The notes: a model not told the origin generated them from the letters alone. 64,000 bases of DNA from an uncultured Cocleimonas sp. (GCF_947495625.1 NZ_CANLZW010000009.1:62001-126000), one strand, 5' to 3'. Counted from the first letter of the stretch, positions 9,607 to 18,311 are shown. Translations and numbers: made by a program.

Positions 9607-10263
9607 ATGCGTATCTTGTTGGTTGAAGATGATGAAGCTATAGGTCAAGCAGTTAAAGACACTCTTAATAAGACTTCTTCAGCTGTTGATTGGGTACAAG
9701 ATGGTGAGCTAGCACTTGCATCATTAATGGCTGAAGACTATTCATTAGTACTACTGGATTTAGGCTTACCAAAGAAAAGTGGTCTAGAAGTTCTTGAATC
9801 ATTACGCAGCAGTAACAAGAGCATACCTGTAATTGTAATAACAGCCAGGGATTCCATTGAGGACAGGATAATAGGGTTAGACAATGGTGCTGATGATTAT
9901 TTAGTTAAGCCATTTTCTATTGCTGAATTACATGCTCGAATTCGAGCGGTAGTGCGTCGCAACAACGGGATTGCAAACCCTATCATTAGTAATTCTTTCC
10001 TTGAACTCAACCCATCAACTTGCGAAGTGAGCCGTGACAATCAAATACATGCTCTCTCTGCTAGAGAGTTTGCTTTACTCCATACATTAATGTTGCGCCC
10101 AGGCACTATTTTTAGACGAGCCAACCTTGAACAAGCTGTTTACGGCTGGAATGAAGAAGTATCTAGCGATGCTATAGGATACATTATTCATGCATTGCGA
10201 GCTAAAATAGGTAAAGACGCCATTAAAAATATCCGAGGCATAGGATGGATGGTTATTAAATGA
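9607..10263 (+). CDS. OmpR-family response regulator, copper locus
   Basis: The protein has 218 aa. The receiver domain (1-115) has the acidic pair E7/D8-D9 in LLVEDDEA, the phosphoacceptor D51 in LLDLGLPKKSG, and K101 in YLVKPF. The C-terminal winged helix (about 125-215) is of OmpR/PhoB type, ending in ALRAKIGKDAIKNIRGIGWM. The sequence style is that of the QseB/PmrA/CopR group. It overlaps the kinase gene by 4 bp (ATGA), so the two are translationally coupled. Its location between copper genes suggests a CopR-like role, but I see no obvious cop box upstream, so the signal is inferred. Confidence 0.93.
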   Translation: MRILLVEDDEAIGQAVKDTLNKTSSAVDWVQDGELALASLMAEDYSLVLLDLGLPKKSGLEVLESLRSSNKSIPVIVITARDSIEDRIIGLDNGADDYLVKPFSIAELHARIRAVVRRNNGIANPIISNSFLELNPSTCEVSRDNQIHALSAREFALLHTLMLRPGTIFRRANLEQAVYGWNEEVSSDAIGYIIHALRAKIGKDAIKNIRGIGWMVIK

Positions 10264-11579
10264 TTAAACAGAATTCATTACAACATGAATTGAATCATTG
10301 GATCATATTGACTGCGGTTACATTTATTTTTCTCGGAGGAATTATTTCAGGAGGATTAGCGTTTTATCATTTAAGAGAATTACAAGACCAAACACTAATT
10401 CAAATCGCCACATTGATAAGCCAAGGAAAACTTAATGATTCCTCTACACTTCATCATGATGTTAATAAAGACACTATTATCCTTAATGAATTAGGTAAGA
10501 AGCAACATATTCCCATTATCCCATTAGATATAACAGATGGGCTCCATTCGCTAGAACTTGATAATGAAAACTGGAGAGTATTAGTAGTCACACAACCCAT
10601 ATCGCATCGCCGCTTTTCTATTTCGCAACAGACTCAACTGCGAGACAACATTGCAATTAATACTATTCTAAGTGTGTTTTTACCGATAGCTTTATTAGCA
10701 AGTTTAATGTTGTTTATTATTAATCGAATTCTCAGACGGCAATTTCGTTCGCTAGGTAAGTTGACTAAATTAATGGATCGACAAGATGGCGTAAATCTTG
10801 AAAAACTCTCAGAGAATAATATACCAATAGAAATTTCACCATTCGTGCATTCAATTAATACTTTATTAGAAAGAATTGAAGGGACAATTAATAAGCAGCA
10901 GCGTTTTATAGCAGATGCAGCCCACGAATTACGTACACCCCTTACAGCTTTATCTTTGCAGGTAGAAACGCTATCTCAAGCAAATGAAACTAACCTGGGA
11001 CAAGAAAGTCTAAAACAGTTACAAAAAAGCTTGGAACGTCTTCGTAGATTAGTAACCCAGCTGCTTGATCTTGCTCGTTTACAAAATGAAGGTGAGTACG
11101 TTGTACAGAAAGTATCATTTAACCAAATTGTTGAGGATGCTATGGCAGACCTTTACCTTATGGCAGAAGCATCTGACATAGATCTTGGCATGGTACGATA
11201 TGATGAGAACATAAGTGTAAATGATCAGCAAGGGCGTTTAAGTCAATTGGTGTATAACGCTATTGATAATGCAATTCACTATTCTTCACCTGGAGGCAAG
11301 GTGGATATCAGCCTTTATCTAGAAAAAAACAAAGCGGTTTTTTTAGTTGAAGATAATGGTATTGGGATACCAGAAGTAGAGTTGGAACAAGTCATGCAGG
11401 CTTTTTATCGGGTGAATGAAAGTAATAAGCCAGGTAACGGACTAGGTCTGTCCATTAGCCATGAAATATCAAAGCTGTTAGGCGGTGAAATTCATTTAGA
11501 AAACCGTACAAGCGGGGGCTTACGCTTTCGTTATATGCAATTAGCTAAACCACAAAGTGATATAGCTGTAATAAGTTAA
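10260..11579 (+). CDS. Sensor histidine kinase, copper locus
   Basis: The product has 439 aa. Two membrane segments (about 14-36 and 135-156) flank a periplasmic sensor of roughly 100 aa containing QPISHRRFSISQQTQ. A HAMP-like linker leads to the H box FIADAAHELRTPLTAL (His about 222), the N box (YNAIDNAIHYSSPGG, about 339) and the G boxes VEDNGIGIP and GNGLGLSISHEI. It pairs with the response regulator that overlaps it. The sensor is short and carries two His, so direct periplasmic copper sensing is possible but not shown. A CACCCCCC motif copy inside an AT-rich palindrome follows the stop codon. Confidence 0.93.
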   Translation: MIKQNSLQHELNHWIILTAVTFIFLGGIISGGLAFYHLRELQDQTLIQIATLISQGKLNDSSTLHHDVNKDTIILNELGKKQHIPIIPLDITDGLHSLELDNENWRVLVVTQPISHRRFSISQQTQLRDNIAINTILSVFLPIALLASLMLFIINRILRRQFRSLGKLTKLMDRQDGVNLEKLSENNIPIEISPFVHSINTLLERIEGTINKQQRFIADAAHELRTPLTALSLQVETLSQANETNLGQESLKQLQKSLERLRRLVTQLLDLARLQNEGEYVVQKVSFNQIVEDAMADLYLMAEASDIDLGMVRYDENISVNDQQGRLSQLVYNAIDNAIHYSSPGGKVDISLYLEKNKAVFLVEDNGIGIPEVELEQVMQAFYRVNESNKPGNGLGLSISHEISKLLGGEIHLENRTSGGLRFRYMQLAKPQSDIAVIS

Positions 11580-11589
11580 CATAAAAAGG

Positions 11590-11604
11590 CACCCCCCACC
11601 TTTT
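11590..11604 (+). repeat. Dispersed CACCCCCC motif copy
   Basis: CACCCCCCACCTTTT, 11 bp after the histidine kinase stop, enclosed by CATAAAAA (11580-11587) and TTTTTATG (11612-11619). Confidence 0.65.
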
Positions 11605-11709
11605 AAGCACTTTTTTATGATTTAGGGATTTTACTTTATTAATCCCATATATTTTCAGAATTCTTTTAAATCTATCTAAGAACTGATTCTATGATGTGTT
11701 AAACAACCG

Positions 11710-11741
11710 TTGACCTGTGTGTAACACATAGGTACTAAACT
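11710..11741 (+). promoter_or_regulatory. MerR-type promoter/operator upstream of the DUF302 gene
   Basis: TTGACC at 11710 is followed by a dyad (ACCTGTGTG, TAA, CACATAGGT; 11713-11733) and TAAACT at 11736, a 20-bp spacer. Over-long 19-20 bp spacers containing a dyad are the mark of MerR-activated promoters. A second copy lies at 12226. The likely activator is the MerR gene at 12598. Confidence 0.65.
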
Positions 11742-11823
11742 TAACTTACATTAATAGTTAATAGACAACGATTAAAAAGATAGTAATTAATTAACCGCAA
11801 TTTTATTTACAGAGGAAACAACC

Positions 11824-12222
11824 ATGTATAGCTTTTCAACAAATTTAAAAGGAAACATGAGCACCGTAGAGCAACAAGTTATCGATGCACTCAAAGTAGA
11901 AGGCTTCGGTGTACTTACAGAAATCGATGTACAAGCTACGTTAAAAGAGAAGCTTGATATTGACCAACGCCCATACAAAATTTTAGGAGCATGTAATCCT
12001 TCTCTCGCACATCAGGCTTTAGAAGCAGAACCCGATATTGGTTTATTGCTTCCTTGCAATGTAGTTGTGCGCGAAGAGGAAGATGCATCGATTACCGTAG
12101 CTTTCATGGACCCAGAAGCAGTTTTAACTCTGGTCAATCGGGATGATATAAGACAATTAGCCAAGGAAGTTAAAAGTAGACTTGAACATGTAAAACAGGA
12201 GTTAGAGATAACAAATAATTAG
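11824..12222 (+). CDS. DUF302 domain protein
   Basis: The product has 132 aa without a signal peptide. The DUF302 core is clear: a start resembling VEQQVIDALKVEGFGVLTEI, then YKILGACNPSLAHQAL and GLLLPCNVVVREEED. Family members are small, often found with heavy-metal efflux genes, and have no proven activity. The start at 11824 has AGAGGA seven bases upstream; an internal ATG at 11857 is less likely. A MerR-type promoter lies about 85 bp upstream, suggesting metal induction together with the SHOCT gene and the Cu ATPase. Confidence 0.9.
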   Translation: MYSFSTNLKGNMSTVEQQVIDALKVEGFGVLTEIDVQATLKEKLDIDQRPYKILGACNPSLAHQALEAEPDIGLLLPCNVVVREEEDASITVAFMDPEAVLTLVNRDDIRQLAKEVKSRLEHVKQELEITNN

Positions 12223-12225
12223 TCC

Positions 12226-12256
12226 TTGACCTGTGTGTTAAACACAGATTTAAGAT
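12226..12256 (+). promoter_or_regulatory. MerR-type promoter/operator upstream of the SHOCT gene
   Basis: TTGACC (12226-12231), then a perfect dyad CTGTGT, GTTAA, ACACAG (12231-12247), then TAAGAT at 12251, a 19-bp spacer. It closely matches the site at 11710, so both should answer to one MerR-family activator. Confidence 0.7.
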
Positions 12257-12299
12257 TTATCATATTCCGAGATGCAATTAAAAGAGGTGAGATAATATT

Positions 12300-12518
12300 A
12301 TGTATGGTGGACAACATTGGTTCGGAGGTGGATTTATGTGGATATTCTGGATAGCGCTAATTGTCGCCATTTTCTGGGGCGCAAAAGTAATGTCATCTAA
12401 TGGAAAAAACACATCCAACAATCAGAAAACTGCACTCGATATTGTTAAGGATCGTTATGCAAAAGGTGAAATTGATAAAGAAGAGTTCGAACAAAAAAGA
12501 AAAGATTTGAGTGTTTAA
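12300..12518 (+). CDS. Small membrane protein with SHOCT domain
   Basis: This 72-aa protein has one membrane helix (FMWIFWIALIVAIFWGAKV, about residues 12-30). A C-terminal SHOCT motif follows (IVKDRYAKGEIDKEEFEQKR), a short helical module attached to many membrane proteins. AGAGGTGAG upstream of the ATG is a good ribosome site. It sits between the DUF302 gene and the MerR regulator and has its own MerR-type promoter. Small SHOCT membrane proteins are common near copper ATPase genes; their function is unknown. Confidence 0.88.
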   Translation: MYGGQHWFGGGFMWIFWIALIVAIFWGAKVMSSNGKNTSNNQKTALDIVKDRYAKGEIDKEEFEQKRKDLSV

Positions 12519-12597
12519 GCTAGATTAGAATTTTTAAGATGAGATTAAACCTAACAACTTGTTGGAGTAGCTAAATTTTAAAACAGAGGGAGAAATC

Positions 12598-13044
12598 ATG
12601 ATGACAGTAGCAGTATTAGCAAAGCTAAGCGGAGTAACTCCAGATGCTGTTCGTTATTACACTCGTATGGGCTTGCTTTCACCAACCCGTAATCCAGAAA
12701 ATGGATATCGACAGTACAAATCCAGTGAAGTAAGTTGGTTGCGATTTATTCGTCAGGCAAAAGCACTAGGTTTTTCCCTGCATGAAATACAAGAAATTAT
12801 GCATGATAGGGATGAAGGTAAGTCTCCTTGCCCAAGAGTTAGAGAGTTATTACAACACCGAATAGTAGAAAATAGACATCACTTGGAAGAGCTTCTTGAG
12901 TTACAGGATCGTATGGAAGCAGCACTCGAACAGTGGTCTGACATGCCTGATTCTAAATCAGAGGGTCTTTCTGTTTGTCACCTTATCGAGTCTTTTGTTT
13001 CGCCCGATACAGAAACAGAAAAGAAGCATCAGAAACTATCATAG
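12598..13044 (+). CDS. MerR-family metal-responsive transcription activator
   Basis: The protein has 148 aa. The N-terminal winged helix (VAVLAKLSGVTPDAVRYYTR, GLLSPTRNPENGYRQY) is typical MerR. A long dimerisation helix follows at about 80-115. Candidate metal-binding cysteines are in GKSPCPRVREL (about residue 79) and GLSVCHLIESF (about 125), a spacing seen in copper- and mercury-type MerR relatives rather than the classical CueR C-x7-C loop. It lies 24 bp before the Cu ATPase gene and probably activates the two promoters at 11710 and 12226. Copper is the most likely inducer from context. The start could be either of two adjacent ATGs. Confidence 0.9.
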   Translation: MMTVAVLAKLSGVTPDAVRYYTRMGLLSPTRNPENGYRQYKSSEVSWLRFIRQAKALGFSLHEIQEIMHDRDEGKSPCPRVRELLQHRIVENRHHLEELLELQDRMEAALEQWSDMPDSKSEGLSVCHLIESFVSPDTETEKKHQKLS

Positions 13045-13068
13045 TGACTTAATTTACGGGAGATTCGT

Positions 13069-15489
13069 ATGCAATCACAAAACTCTGAAAATCTAAAAGA
13101 TCCAGTTTGTGGAATGGATGTCACTGAGAACAGTAAACATCATCATCAGCATGCACATAAAGATTACTTTTTTTGCAGTGAACACTGTTTAATCAAATTC
13201 AAGGGCGACCCAGAGCATTATCTCCAAGAGAGATCACCTGAGCCTGTAAAAGATAACGATAATTCAAGTATTTATACTTGTCCGATGCATCCCGAAATTC
13301 GTCAAAAAGGTATGGGAAGTTGCCCCAAATGTGGCATGGGTCTGGAGCCTGAAACGATTTCTCTGGCGGCTACCAAAACACAATATACCTGTCCCATGCA
13401 TCCTGAAATCATTCAGGACCATCCTGGCTCATGTCCAAAATGTGGGATGGCTTTAGAGCCAATGACAATTACTGTAGAAGAAAAGAATGAAGAACTCGAA
13501 GATATGACTCGTCGTTTTCGCTACAGCATGGTTCCAGCTTTTATCGTATTTGTACTGGCAATGGTTGCAGATATGGCTCCACAGTGGTTACCTCAAAGTT
13601 TACCGATGAAATTGGTGCAATGGCTAGAATTTATTTTAGCTACACCTATAGTTTTATGGGCTGGATGGCCGTTCTTTGTTCGCGCATGGCAGTCAGTTAA
13701 AACATGGAATCTAAATATGTTTACACTGATAGGTATGGGCGTTTCTGTCGCCTGGGGTTACAGTGTTATTGCATTATTATTTCCAGGTATTTTTCCACTA
13801 ACGATGCAGCATGCAGATGGAACGGTCCCTGTCTATTTTGAGGCAGCTGCGGTAATTACCGTGTTAGTACTGATGGGTCAAGTGCTAGAACTCAGAGCGC
13901 GTAGTAGTACCAATGCGGCTATCAAAGCCTTATTGGAACTAGCTCCTAAAACGGTGCGTCGTATCAATAGTGATGGACAAGAAGAAGACGTTCCGCTGGA
14001 AAATGTACAGACAGGAGATATTCTACGAGTACGACCCGGAGAAAAAATCCCGGTCGATGGGAGTGTCACCGAAGGTGAAAGTAATGTTGATGAATCAATG
14101 ATCACTGGCGAGCCAATTCCTGTTGCTAAACAAATAGGTGATAGCGTAATTGGTGCAACGGTCAACGGCACAGGCAGTATTTTAGTCATAGCAGAAAAGG
14201 TTGGTGCAGATACATTGCTTTCACAAATTGTCAAAATGGTTTCAGAAGCACAACGCTCACGTGCTCCTATTCAAAAACTTGCTGACACTGTTGCTGGTTA
14301 CTTTGTACCAGCTGTAGTTGGGGCGGCGATAATCACTTTTATTGTCTGGTGGCTATTTGGCCCAACACCTGCATTGGCTTATGCCGTTATTAATGCCGTT
14401 GCAGTACTGATTATTGCCTGCCCCTGTGCCTTAGGCCTGGCAACGCCAATGTCGATCATGGTAGGTACCGGTAAAGGTGCATCAGCTGGCGTACTAATCA
14501 AAAATGCTGAATCCCTGGAAATTCTGGAGAAAGTCGATACTTTGGTGGTGGATAAAACAGGGACTCTGACAGAGGGCAAACCGCGTTTATCTGGCATCTA
14601 CCCACAAGGAAACCATGATGAAGCAGAGCTATTAGGAGCTATTGCTAGTCTGGAGCAGGCTAGTGAGCACCCATTGGCTGAAGCCATAGTAGCAGCAGCA
14701 AAAGACAAAGGTTTGCCTTTTACCAAAGTAAGTGATTTTGAGTCGCTAACCGGGCGTGGCGTTAAAGGAATGATTAATAAACAGCTAGTCGCTATCGGTA
14801 ATCAAAAATTGTGTGAGGAGCTTGATGTTGATACAGGCAAACTTCCCGAACAAGCCAACCAATTGCGTAAAGATGGCGAAACGGTAATGTATATTATTAT
14901 TGATAAAGAAGCCGCTGGTTTGATTAGTGTCGCAGACCAAATCAAAGAAACCACCGCTGATGCAATTGATGCGCTGCATAAAGAAGGCCTTACTATTGTG
15001 ATGCTAACTGGTGATAACCAAAAGACGGCAGAGGCAGTTGCAAGAAAATTAGGTATCGATCGGGTAGAAGCTGATGTATTGCCAGAGAAAAAAGCACAGG
15101 TGGTGAAACAATTACAGGAGAATGGGCATATCGTTGCAATGGCAGGAGATGGCATCAATGATGCACCAGCGCTCGCTCAAGCTCATGTTGGTATTGCGAT
15201 GGGAACAGGAACAGATGTTGCCATGGAAAGTGCCGGTGTGACTCTGGTTAAAGGCGACCTTCAAGGCATAGTTCGTGCCAGACATCTAAGCCGTGCAGTG
15301 ATGAAAAACATCCGACAAAACCTGTTCTTTGCTTTTATTTACAACTCACTCGGTGTACCAATCGCCGCTGGAATACTCTACCCCTTGTTTGGCTTATTGT
15401 TATCGCCGATGATTGCCGCTGCCGCAATGAGTTTTAGTTCGGTATCAGTGATAGGGAATGCGCTTAGACTAAAAAGTACCAAGTTATAA
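13069..15489 (+). CDS. copA: Copper-exporting P1B-type ATPase with YHS and HMBD domains
   Basis: The product has 806 aa. In order: a YHS domain (about 10-52, DPVCGMDV and FFCSEHC), two heavy-metal-binding domains with CPMHPEI and SCPKCGM motifs (about 67-93 and 105-131), membrane helices, and the actuator TGEP. The CPC metal site is in [13 protein letters not shown] (about residue 448), the phosphorylated Asp in [11 protein letters not shown] (about 494), and the ATP-binding HP is in EHPLAEAI. The C-terminal helices hold [10 protein letters not shown] and [15 protein letters not shown], typical of P1B-1 Cu(I) pumps. There is no classical CxxC HMA domain. It pumps Cu(I) from the cytoplasm to the periplasm, where the oxidases act. 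Confidence 0.95.
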   Translation: MQSQNSENLKDPVCGMDVTENSKHHHQHAHKDYFFCSEHCLIKFKGDPEHYLQERSPEPVKDNDNSSIYTCPMHPEIRQKGMGSCPKCGMGLEPETISLAATKTQYTCPMHPEIIQDHPGSCPKCGMALEPMTITVEEKNEELEDMTRRFRYSMVPAFIVFVLAMVADMAPQWLPQSLPMKLVQWLEFILATPIVLWAGWPFFVRAWQSVKTWNLNMFTLIGMGVSVAWGYSVIALLFPGIFPLTMQHADGTVPVYFEAAAVITVLVLMGQVLELRARSSTNAAIKALLELAPKTVRRINSDGQEEDVPLENVQTGDILRVRPGEKIPVDGSVTEGESNVDESMITGEPIPVAKQIGDSVIGATVNGTGSILVIAEKVGADTLLSQIVKMVSEAQRSRAPIQKLADTVAGYFVPAVVGAAIITFIVWWLFGPTPALAYAVINAVAVLIIACPCALGLATPMSIMVGTGKGASAGVLIKNAESLEILEKVDTLVVDKTGTLTEGKPRLSGIYPQGNHDEAELLGAIASLEQASEHPLAEAIVAAAKDKGLPFTKVSDFESLTGRGVKGMINKQLVAIGNQKLCEELDVDTGKLPEQANQLRKDGETVMYIIIDKEAAGLISVADQIKETTADAIDALHKEGLTIVMLTGDNQKTAEAVARKLGIDRVEADVLPEKKAQVVKQLQENGHIVAMAGDGINDAPALAQAHVGIAMGTGTDVAMESAGVTLVKGDLQGIVRARHLSRAVMKNIRQNLFFAFIYNSLGVPIAAGILYPLFGLLLSPMIAAAAMSFSSVSVIGNALRLKSTKL

Positions 15490-16051
15490 AAACGCATGCT
15501 GCGCCGACTCAAATACTCAATTACTATGTGTCTTTGTCATGACATTGAGTCATTTTGTGTGCTCCCAGAAGATTATCTTAACGGTATTAAGAAATGTAAT
15601 AACTTCTGCTCTAATTAGTCGGTATTTAGAACCAGTTATAGGTAAAGTCTTTAAGATATGTTTTCTTTAATGCCATTGATGATGCCATTTATCATCAATG
15701 GTCACGATATATTCAAACGAAAATGGAAAAAGAGCAAAAAAAGATAAAGGCAAATGGCTAAAGGGATTTAATAATGGAATGGTTCTGTAATGGCAAGGGA
15801 CTTGCCAAAAAGGGCTTTTTATAAAAAGGTTTTGACGAGAGAGAAAAAGGGAAACCAAAAAAACAACACATCAAACTGCAGCTACAATAACATTCAAACA
15901 ATACCTTGGTGCAAAACGTTTATCAAATCGACTCTTGACCCAATAGATAAATCAGCTACAATAAAATCTGAAATTGATGCTTAGCATCGACTCTAAGAGA
16001 CCCACGAACCACATCACGTCTCAAAGTATTTATTAAATACTGGTTCATTTT
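15490..16051. other. Non-coding stretch between Cu ATPase and ICE block
   Basis: No convincing gene was found here. An 11-bp perfect inverted repeat with a 7-nt loop lies at 15673-15701 (CCATTGATGAT / ATCATCAATGG); it lacks a T tract, so an operator or RNA stem is likelier than a terminator. A 64-codon frame at 15790-15984 is Lys/Asn/Ser rich with no recognisable domain and is not called. Confidence 0.45.
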
Positions 16052-16092
16052 CTACCCCGCAGGGAATTCCTCCCTGATGGTGGTTTTTCCTG
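16052..16092 (+). promoter_or_regulatory. ICE leader stem-loop 1
   Basis: CAGGGA (16060-16065), loop ATTCC, TCCCTG (16071-16076), with outer ACC/GGT pairing. It lies about 40 bp upstream of a small ATG. It is one of five related hairpins, each upstream of a gene in this block, resembling the described radC RNA motif. Confidence 0.6.
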
Positions 16093-16116
16093 TTTTTCAA
16101 CTTACAGGAGAACTAC

Positions 16117-16223
16117 ATGGATAAATCCAACTACACAATTGCTAAATAGCCCTCGGAGTTATCATAGGACTACTAGCTGTTTATTTTTTAGTGCTTAGCT
16201 ACTTAATAGCTACTGGCAATTAA
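16117..16223 (+). pseudogene. Frameshifted small membrane protein
   Basis: ATG 16117 follows ACAGGAG and reads MDKSNYTIAK before a TAG stop. One base out of frame, the sequence continues as ALGVIIGLLAVYFLVLSYL and ends at TAA 16221. Restoring one A in the AAATAG stretch would give a 35-aa protein with one membrane helix. The leader hairpin and ribosome site show it was a real gene of the ICE block. It is either a one-base deletion or a sequencing error. Family unknown. Confidence 0.55.
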
Positions 16224-16243
16224 ATTGTAATTTCAACTTACTT

Positions 16244-16276
16244 CTACCCCATAGGGAACAGTTTCCCTGTGGGATA
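16244..16276 (+). promoter_or_regulatory. ICE leader stem-loop 2
   Basis: CCCATAGGGAA (16248-16258), loop CAGT, TTCCCTGTGGG (16263-16273): an 11-bp stem with one T-G pair. It precedes the DUF2958 gene by 37 bp. Confidence 0.65.
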
Positions 16277-16309
16277 CGTGTTCCCTATCAATTCTAAATA
16301 GGTGACACA

Positions 16310-16654
16310 ATGGAACTTTTCACACGTACGCAATTTGCAATACTTCTTCAAAACGGTCAAAAGTATAACGATGACCCAGGTTTCAACCCTAAACCCGTTG
16401 TAAAACTCTTTAATCCTGTTGGTGCAGCCACTTGGCTCATTGCCTCCGTCGATCCAGATTATCCAGATCTAGCATTTGGATTGTGTGATCTTGGAATGCA
16501 ATGCCCAGAACTTGGAAGTGTCAGCATTGAAGAATTAAGCAATTACAAAGGCCCACTAAGTATAGGTATCGAAAGAGACTTACACTGGGAGGCCAATAAA
16601 ACACTAAGTGAATACGCTGATGAAGCAAGACAACATCAACAAATAGTCGCTTAA
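16310..16654 (+). CDS. DUF2958 domain protein (ICE conserved)
   Basis: The product has 114 aa. The family pattern is clear: KPVVKLFNPVGAATWLIASV, then DYPDLAFGLCDLGMQCPELG and GLCDLG-type residues, then GIERDLHWEANKTLSEYAD. DUF2958 proteins occur almost only on conjugative plasmids and integrative elements beside DUF3275 and RadC-like genes, as here. Function is unknown. The ATG follows AATAGGTGACACA, a good ribosome site, and a leader hairpin lies upstream, so translation is probably controlled as for its neighbours. Confidence 0.9.
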   Translation: MELFTRTQFAILLQNGQKYNDDPGFNPKPVVKLFNPVGAATWLIASVDPDYPDLAFGLCDLGMQCPELGSVSIEELSNYKGPLSIGIERDLHWEANKTLSEYADEARQHQQIVA

Positions 16655-16675
16655 GTTTTCATAAACGCACGATAC

Positions 16676-16722
16676 CTCGCAGGGAATACAATGCCCTGTA
16701 AAGGACAGTGTATCCCCTGCTC
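16676..16722 (+). promoter_or_regulatory. ICE leader stem-loop 3
   Basis: GCAGGGAATAC (16679-16689) pairs with GTATCCCCTGC (16710-16720) with one mismatch. The loop holds a smaller CTGT/ACAG stem. It precedes the DUF3275 gene by 25 bp. Confidence 0.6.
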
Positions 16723-16745
16723 TATTAACAATTAAGGAGATACAC

Positions 16746-17294
16746 ATGCATACCTCAACAAACCCAATATTCAAGGGCATTTTAGCCATTCGGGAAATTA
16801 ACGGCCGTAACGGCCCTTTTAAAGTTGGAACTCTCAACCTTTCTATCGGTGAATTTGCTGTTAAAGATTCACTACTGGATCAGTTTGATCCGGGGACTTA
16901 TGAAGGTGAGTTTCAGCTTGAACGCATTTTCCAAGGCCACTACATCGCTGGCGGTCGTAGCGTAACCGAGATTCGGATAAAACTTGCTGACATGTTATTA
17001 GTTGATATTGTTGCAGTCACACCTGATCCAGTAGAAGCTGAACCCGATCCGATTGATACCGAGAAAGCTGAACCAGTAACAGGCAAATCAACGCCTGATA
17101 CAGAGACAGAAACTCATATCGACAATGATGATGACAATACTCTATTTGGATTGCTTATGCCGTTAGGTGCAAGCGTCAAACTTGATCCGTCTGTGGATCG
17201 TAAAGTGCTTCGAGCACAAACGATTCGGTTGAAGGAAATAGGTTATGCGTTTGATGCGAAAAGCCAGACCTGGAAGAAAGCATCCATTCATTAA
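16746..17294 (+). CDS. DUF3275 domain protein (ICE conserved)
   Basis: The protein has 182 aa. The N-terminal half (FKGILAIREINGRNGPFKVG, LDQFDPGTYEGEF, IFQGHYIAGGRSVTEIR) is the DUF3275 domain. A linker rich in Glu/Pro/Asp/Thr (about 98-130) follows. The last 45 aa (FGLLMPLGASVKLDPSVDR, LKEIGYAFDAKSQTWKK) form a small module found in several ICE proteins. It is soluble with no signal. The family is restricted to conjugative elements and has no known activity. It sits between DUF2958 and RadC genes in the standard ICE order. Confidence 0.9.
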   Translation: MHTSTNPIFKGILAIREINGRNGPFKVGTLNLSIGEFAVKDSLLDQFDPGTYEGEFQLERIFQGHYIAGGRSVTEIRIKLADMLLVDIVAVTPDPVEAEPDPIDTEKAEPVTGKSTPDTETETHIDNDDDNTLFGLLMPLGASVKLDPSVDRKVLRAQTIRLKEIGYAFDAKSQTWKKASIH

Positions 17295-17394
17295 CACCAA
17301 ACTAAAAGGATCATCCCCATACCTTTCCTTTGAGTTTTTAAAGTCGATCTACAACAAGGTCTCACGAGACGAGACTCACTTCACACAATATTTT

Positions 17395-17429
17395 CAACCC
17401 ACCAGGGAACCAGCTTCCCTGACGGGTTG
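17395..17429 (+). promoter_or_regulatory. ICE leader stem-loop 4 (radC leader)
   Basis: Two stacked stems: CAACCC/GGGTTG (17395-17400 and 17424-17429) outside CAGGGAA/TTCCCTG (17403-17409 and 17415-17421), with symmetrical 2-nt internal loops and a 5-nt apical loop. It is the best-formed of the five hairpins and stands 37 bp before radC. Confidence 0.75.
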
Positions 17430-17466
17430 ATGGTTTTCCCTTGTAATTTAACTGAGGAAAATCACT

Positions 17467-17973
17467 ATGCAACACCCTACTCCCTTCGTTCTACACGAAG
17501 ACACTGGCTGTTATCAGGCCACACGTGAACTTTTACCTGCTGAAATTCTTGATATGGCTTCGTTCATCGCCATGCAAACTTTCATACCAGGCTCCGCCAT
17601 TAGCAATGTCGCTGATTCTATCTCAACCATCTGGCACTGGATTGGAAACCGCAAAAATGAGGTTTTCATCGCCCTGTTTCTTGACAACAAGCACCGCGTT
17701 ATCCGCGTTGAAGAGTTGTTTTACGGAACCATTGATGGCGCTTCAGTTCATCCCCGTGTGGTTGTTCAAAAAGCACTTGAATACAATGCAGCTGCGGTTA
17801 TTTTTGGACACAACCACCCTTCTGGTGTCACCGACGCCAGTCAGTCAGACATGAACATTACAAATAAGCTCAAACAAGCCTTAATCCTGGTTGATATACG
17901 TGTATTGGATCATGTCGTTGTTGGACCTGATGAGAATTCACATACGTCTTTTGCAGAAAAGGGCCTGATTTAA
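17467..17973 (+). CDS. radC: RadC-like JAB/MPN domain protein
   Basis: The product has 168 aa, shorter than chromosomal RadC because the N-terminal HhH region is missing. The JAB/MPN metal site is intact: [40 protein letters not shown], and [14 protein letters not shown] with the HxHPSG and downstream Asp. ICE-borne short RadC proteins are very common beside DUF2958/DUF3275 and are not repair proteins; a metalloprotease-like or DNA-linked role is suspected. The leader hairpin upstream is the type described as the radC RNA motif. Confidence 0.93.
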   Translation: MQHPTPFVLHEDTGCYQATRELLPAEILDMASFIAMQTFIPGSAISNVADSISTIWHWIGNRKNEVFIALFLDNKHRVIRVEELFYGTIDGASVHPRVVVQKALEYNAAAVIFGHNHPSGVTDASQSDMNITNKLKQALILVDIRVLDHVVVGPDENSHTSFAEKGLI

Positions 17974-17991
17974 ACGATATCATTAACTTTT

Positions 17992-18024
17992 AACCCACTG
18001 GGGATTCGCCTCCCCTTATGGGTT
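17992..18024 (+). promoter_or_regulatory. ICE leader stem-loop 5
   Basis: ACCCA/TGGGT outside GGGGA/TCCCC (18000-18004 and 18011-18015), loop TTCGCC. It precedes a broken open reading frame at 18062 by 38 bp, so the leader outlived its gene. Confidence 0.65.
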
Positions 18025-18061
18025 GGAGTTTCTCCATTAATTACACTCAGGAGAAATATCC

Positions 18062-18202
18062 ATGAACTCTCAATAAAATATCCCTTACCTTGTCTGGGAT
18101 ACCCATGAAATTCTAACCACTCATACTAAACACCTTGTTGAAATAGGTGAAACCGAGCATGATGATGAAGGGTTTACACCCGCTTGTGCTAAATTTTTTT
18201 AA
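18062..18202 (+). pseudogene. Stop-interrupted ICE gene remnant
   Basis: ATG 18062 follows CAGGAGAAATATCC, a strong ribosome site, and reads MNSQ then TAA. The same frame continues for 41 codons (NIPYLVWDTHEILTTHTKHL to FTPACAKFF). The leader hairpin upstream shows that a real gene stood here. The internal stop at codon 5 and the short end make it non-functional. Family not recognised. Confidence 0.5.
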
Positions 18203-18219
18203 TTATATAGAAGGCTATT

Positions 18220-18270
18220 TTGATTCGTACGGTCACAATTGATGATGCAGCAGAAATTTGCGATATTTAT
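18220..18270 (+). pseudogene. N-terminal scrap of a GNAT acetyltransferase
   Basis: From TTG 18220 the translation IRTVTIDDAAEICDIY matches the start of phosphinothricin-type GNAT acetyltransferases. It loses the pattern after about 17 codons and runs into the convergent SCO gene. It is a truncated remnant, probably cut by an insertion that brought in the SCO/PCuAC segment. Confidence 0.5.
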
Positions 18271-18311
18271 ATATGGGTTACAGGCAGAAGATGCTATAGC
18301 GACTATAAATA

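Noticed and set aside
15790-15984. 64-codon Lys/Asn-rich frame
   Set aside because: No domain, weak start, no conserved neighbour support.
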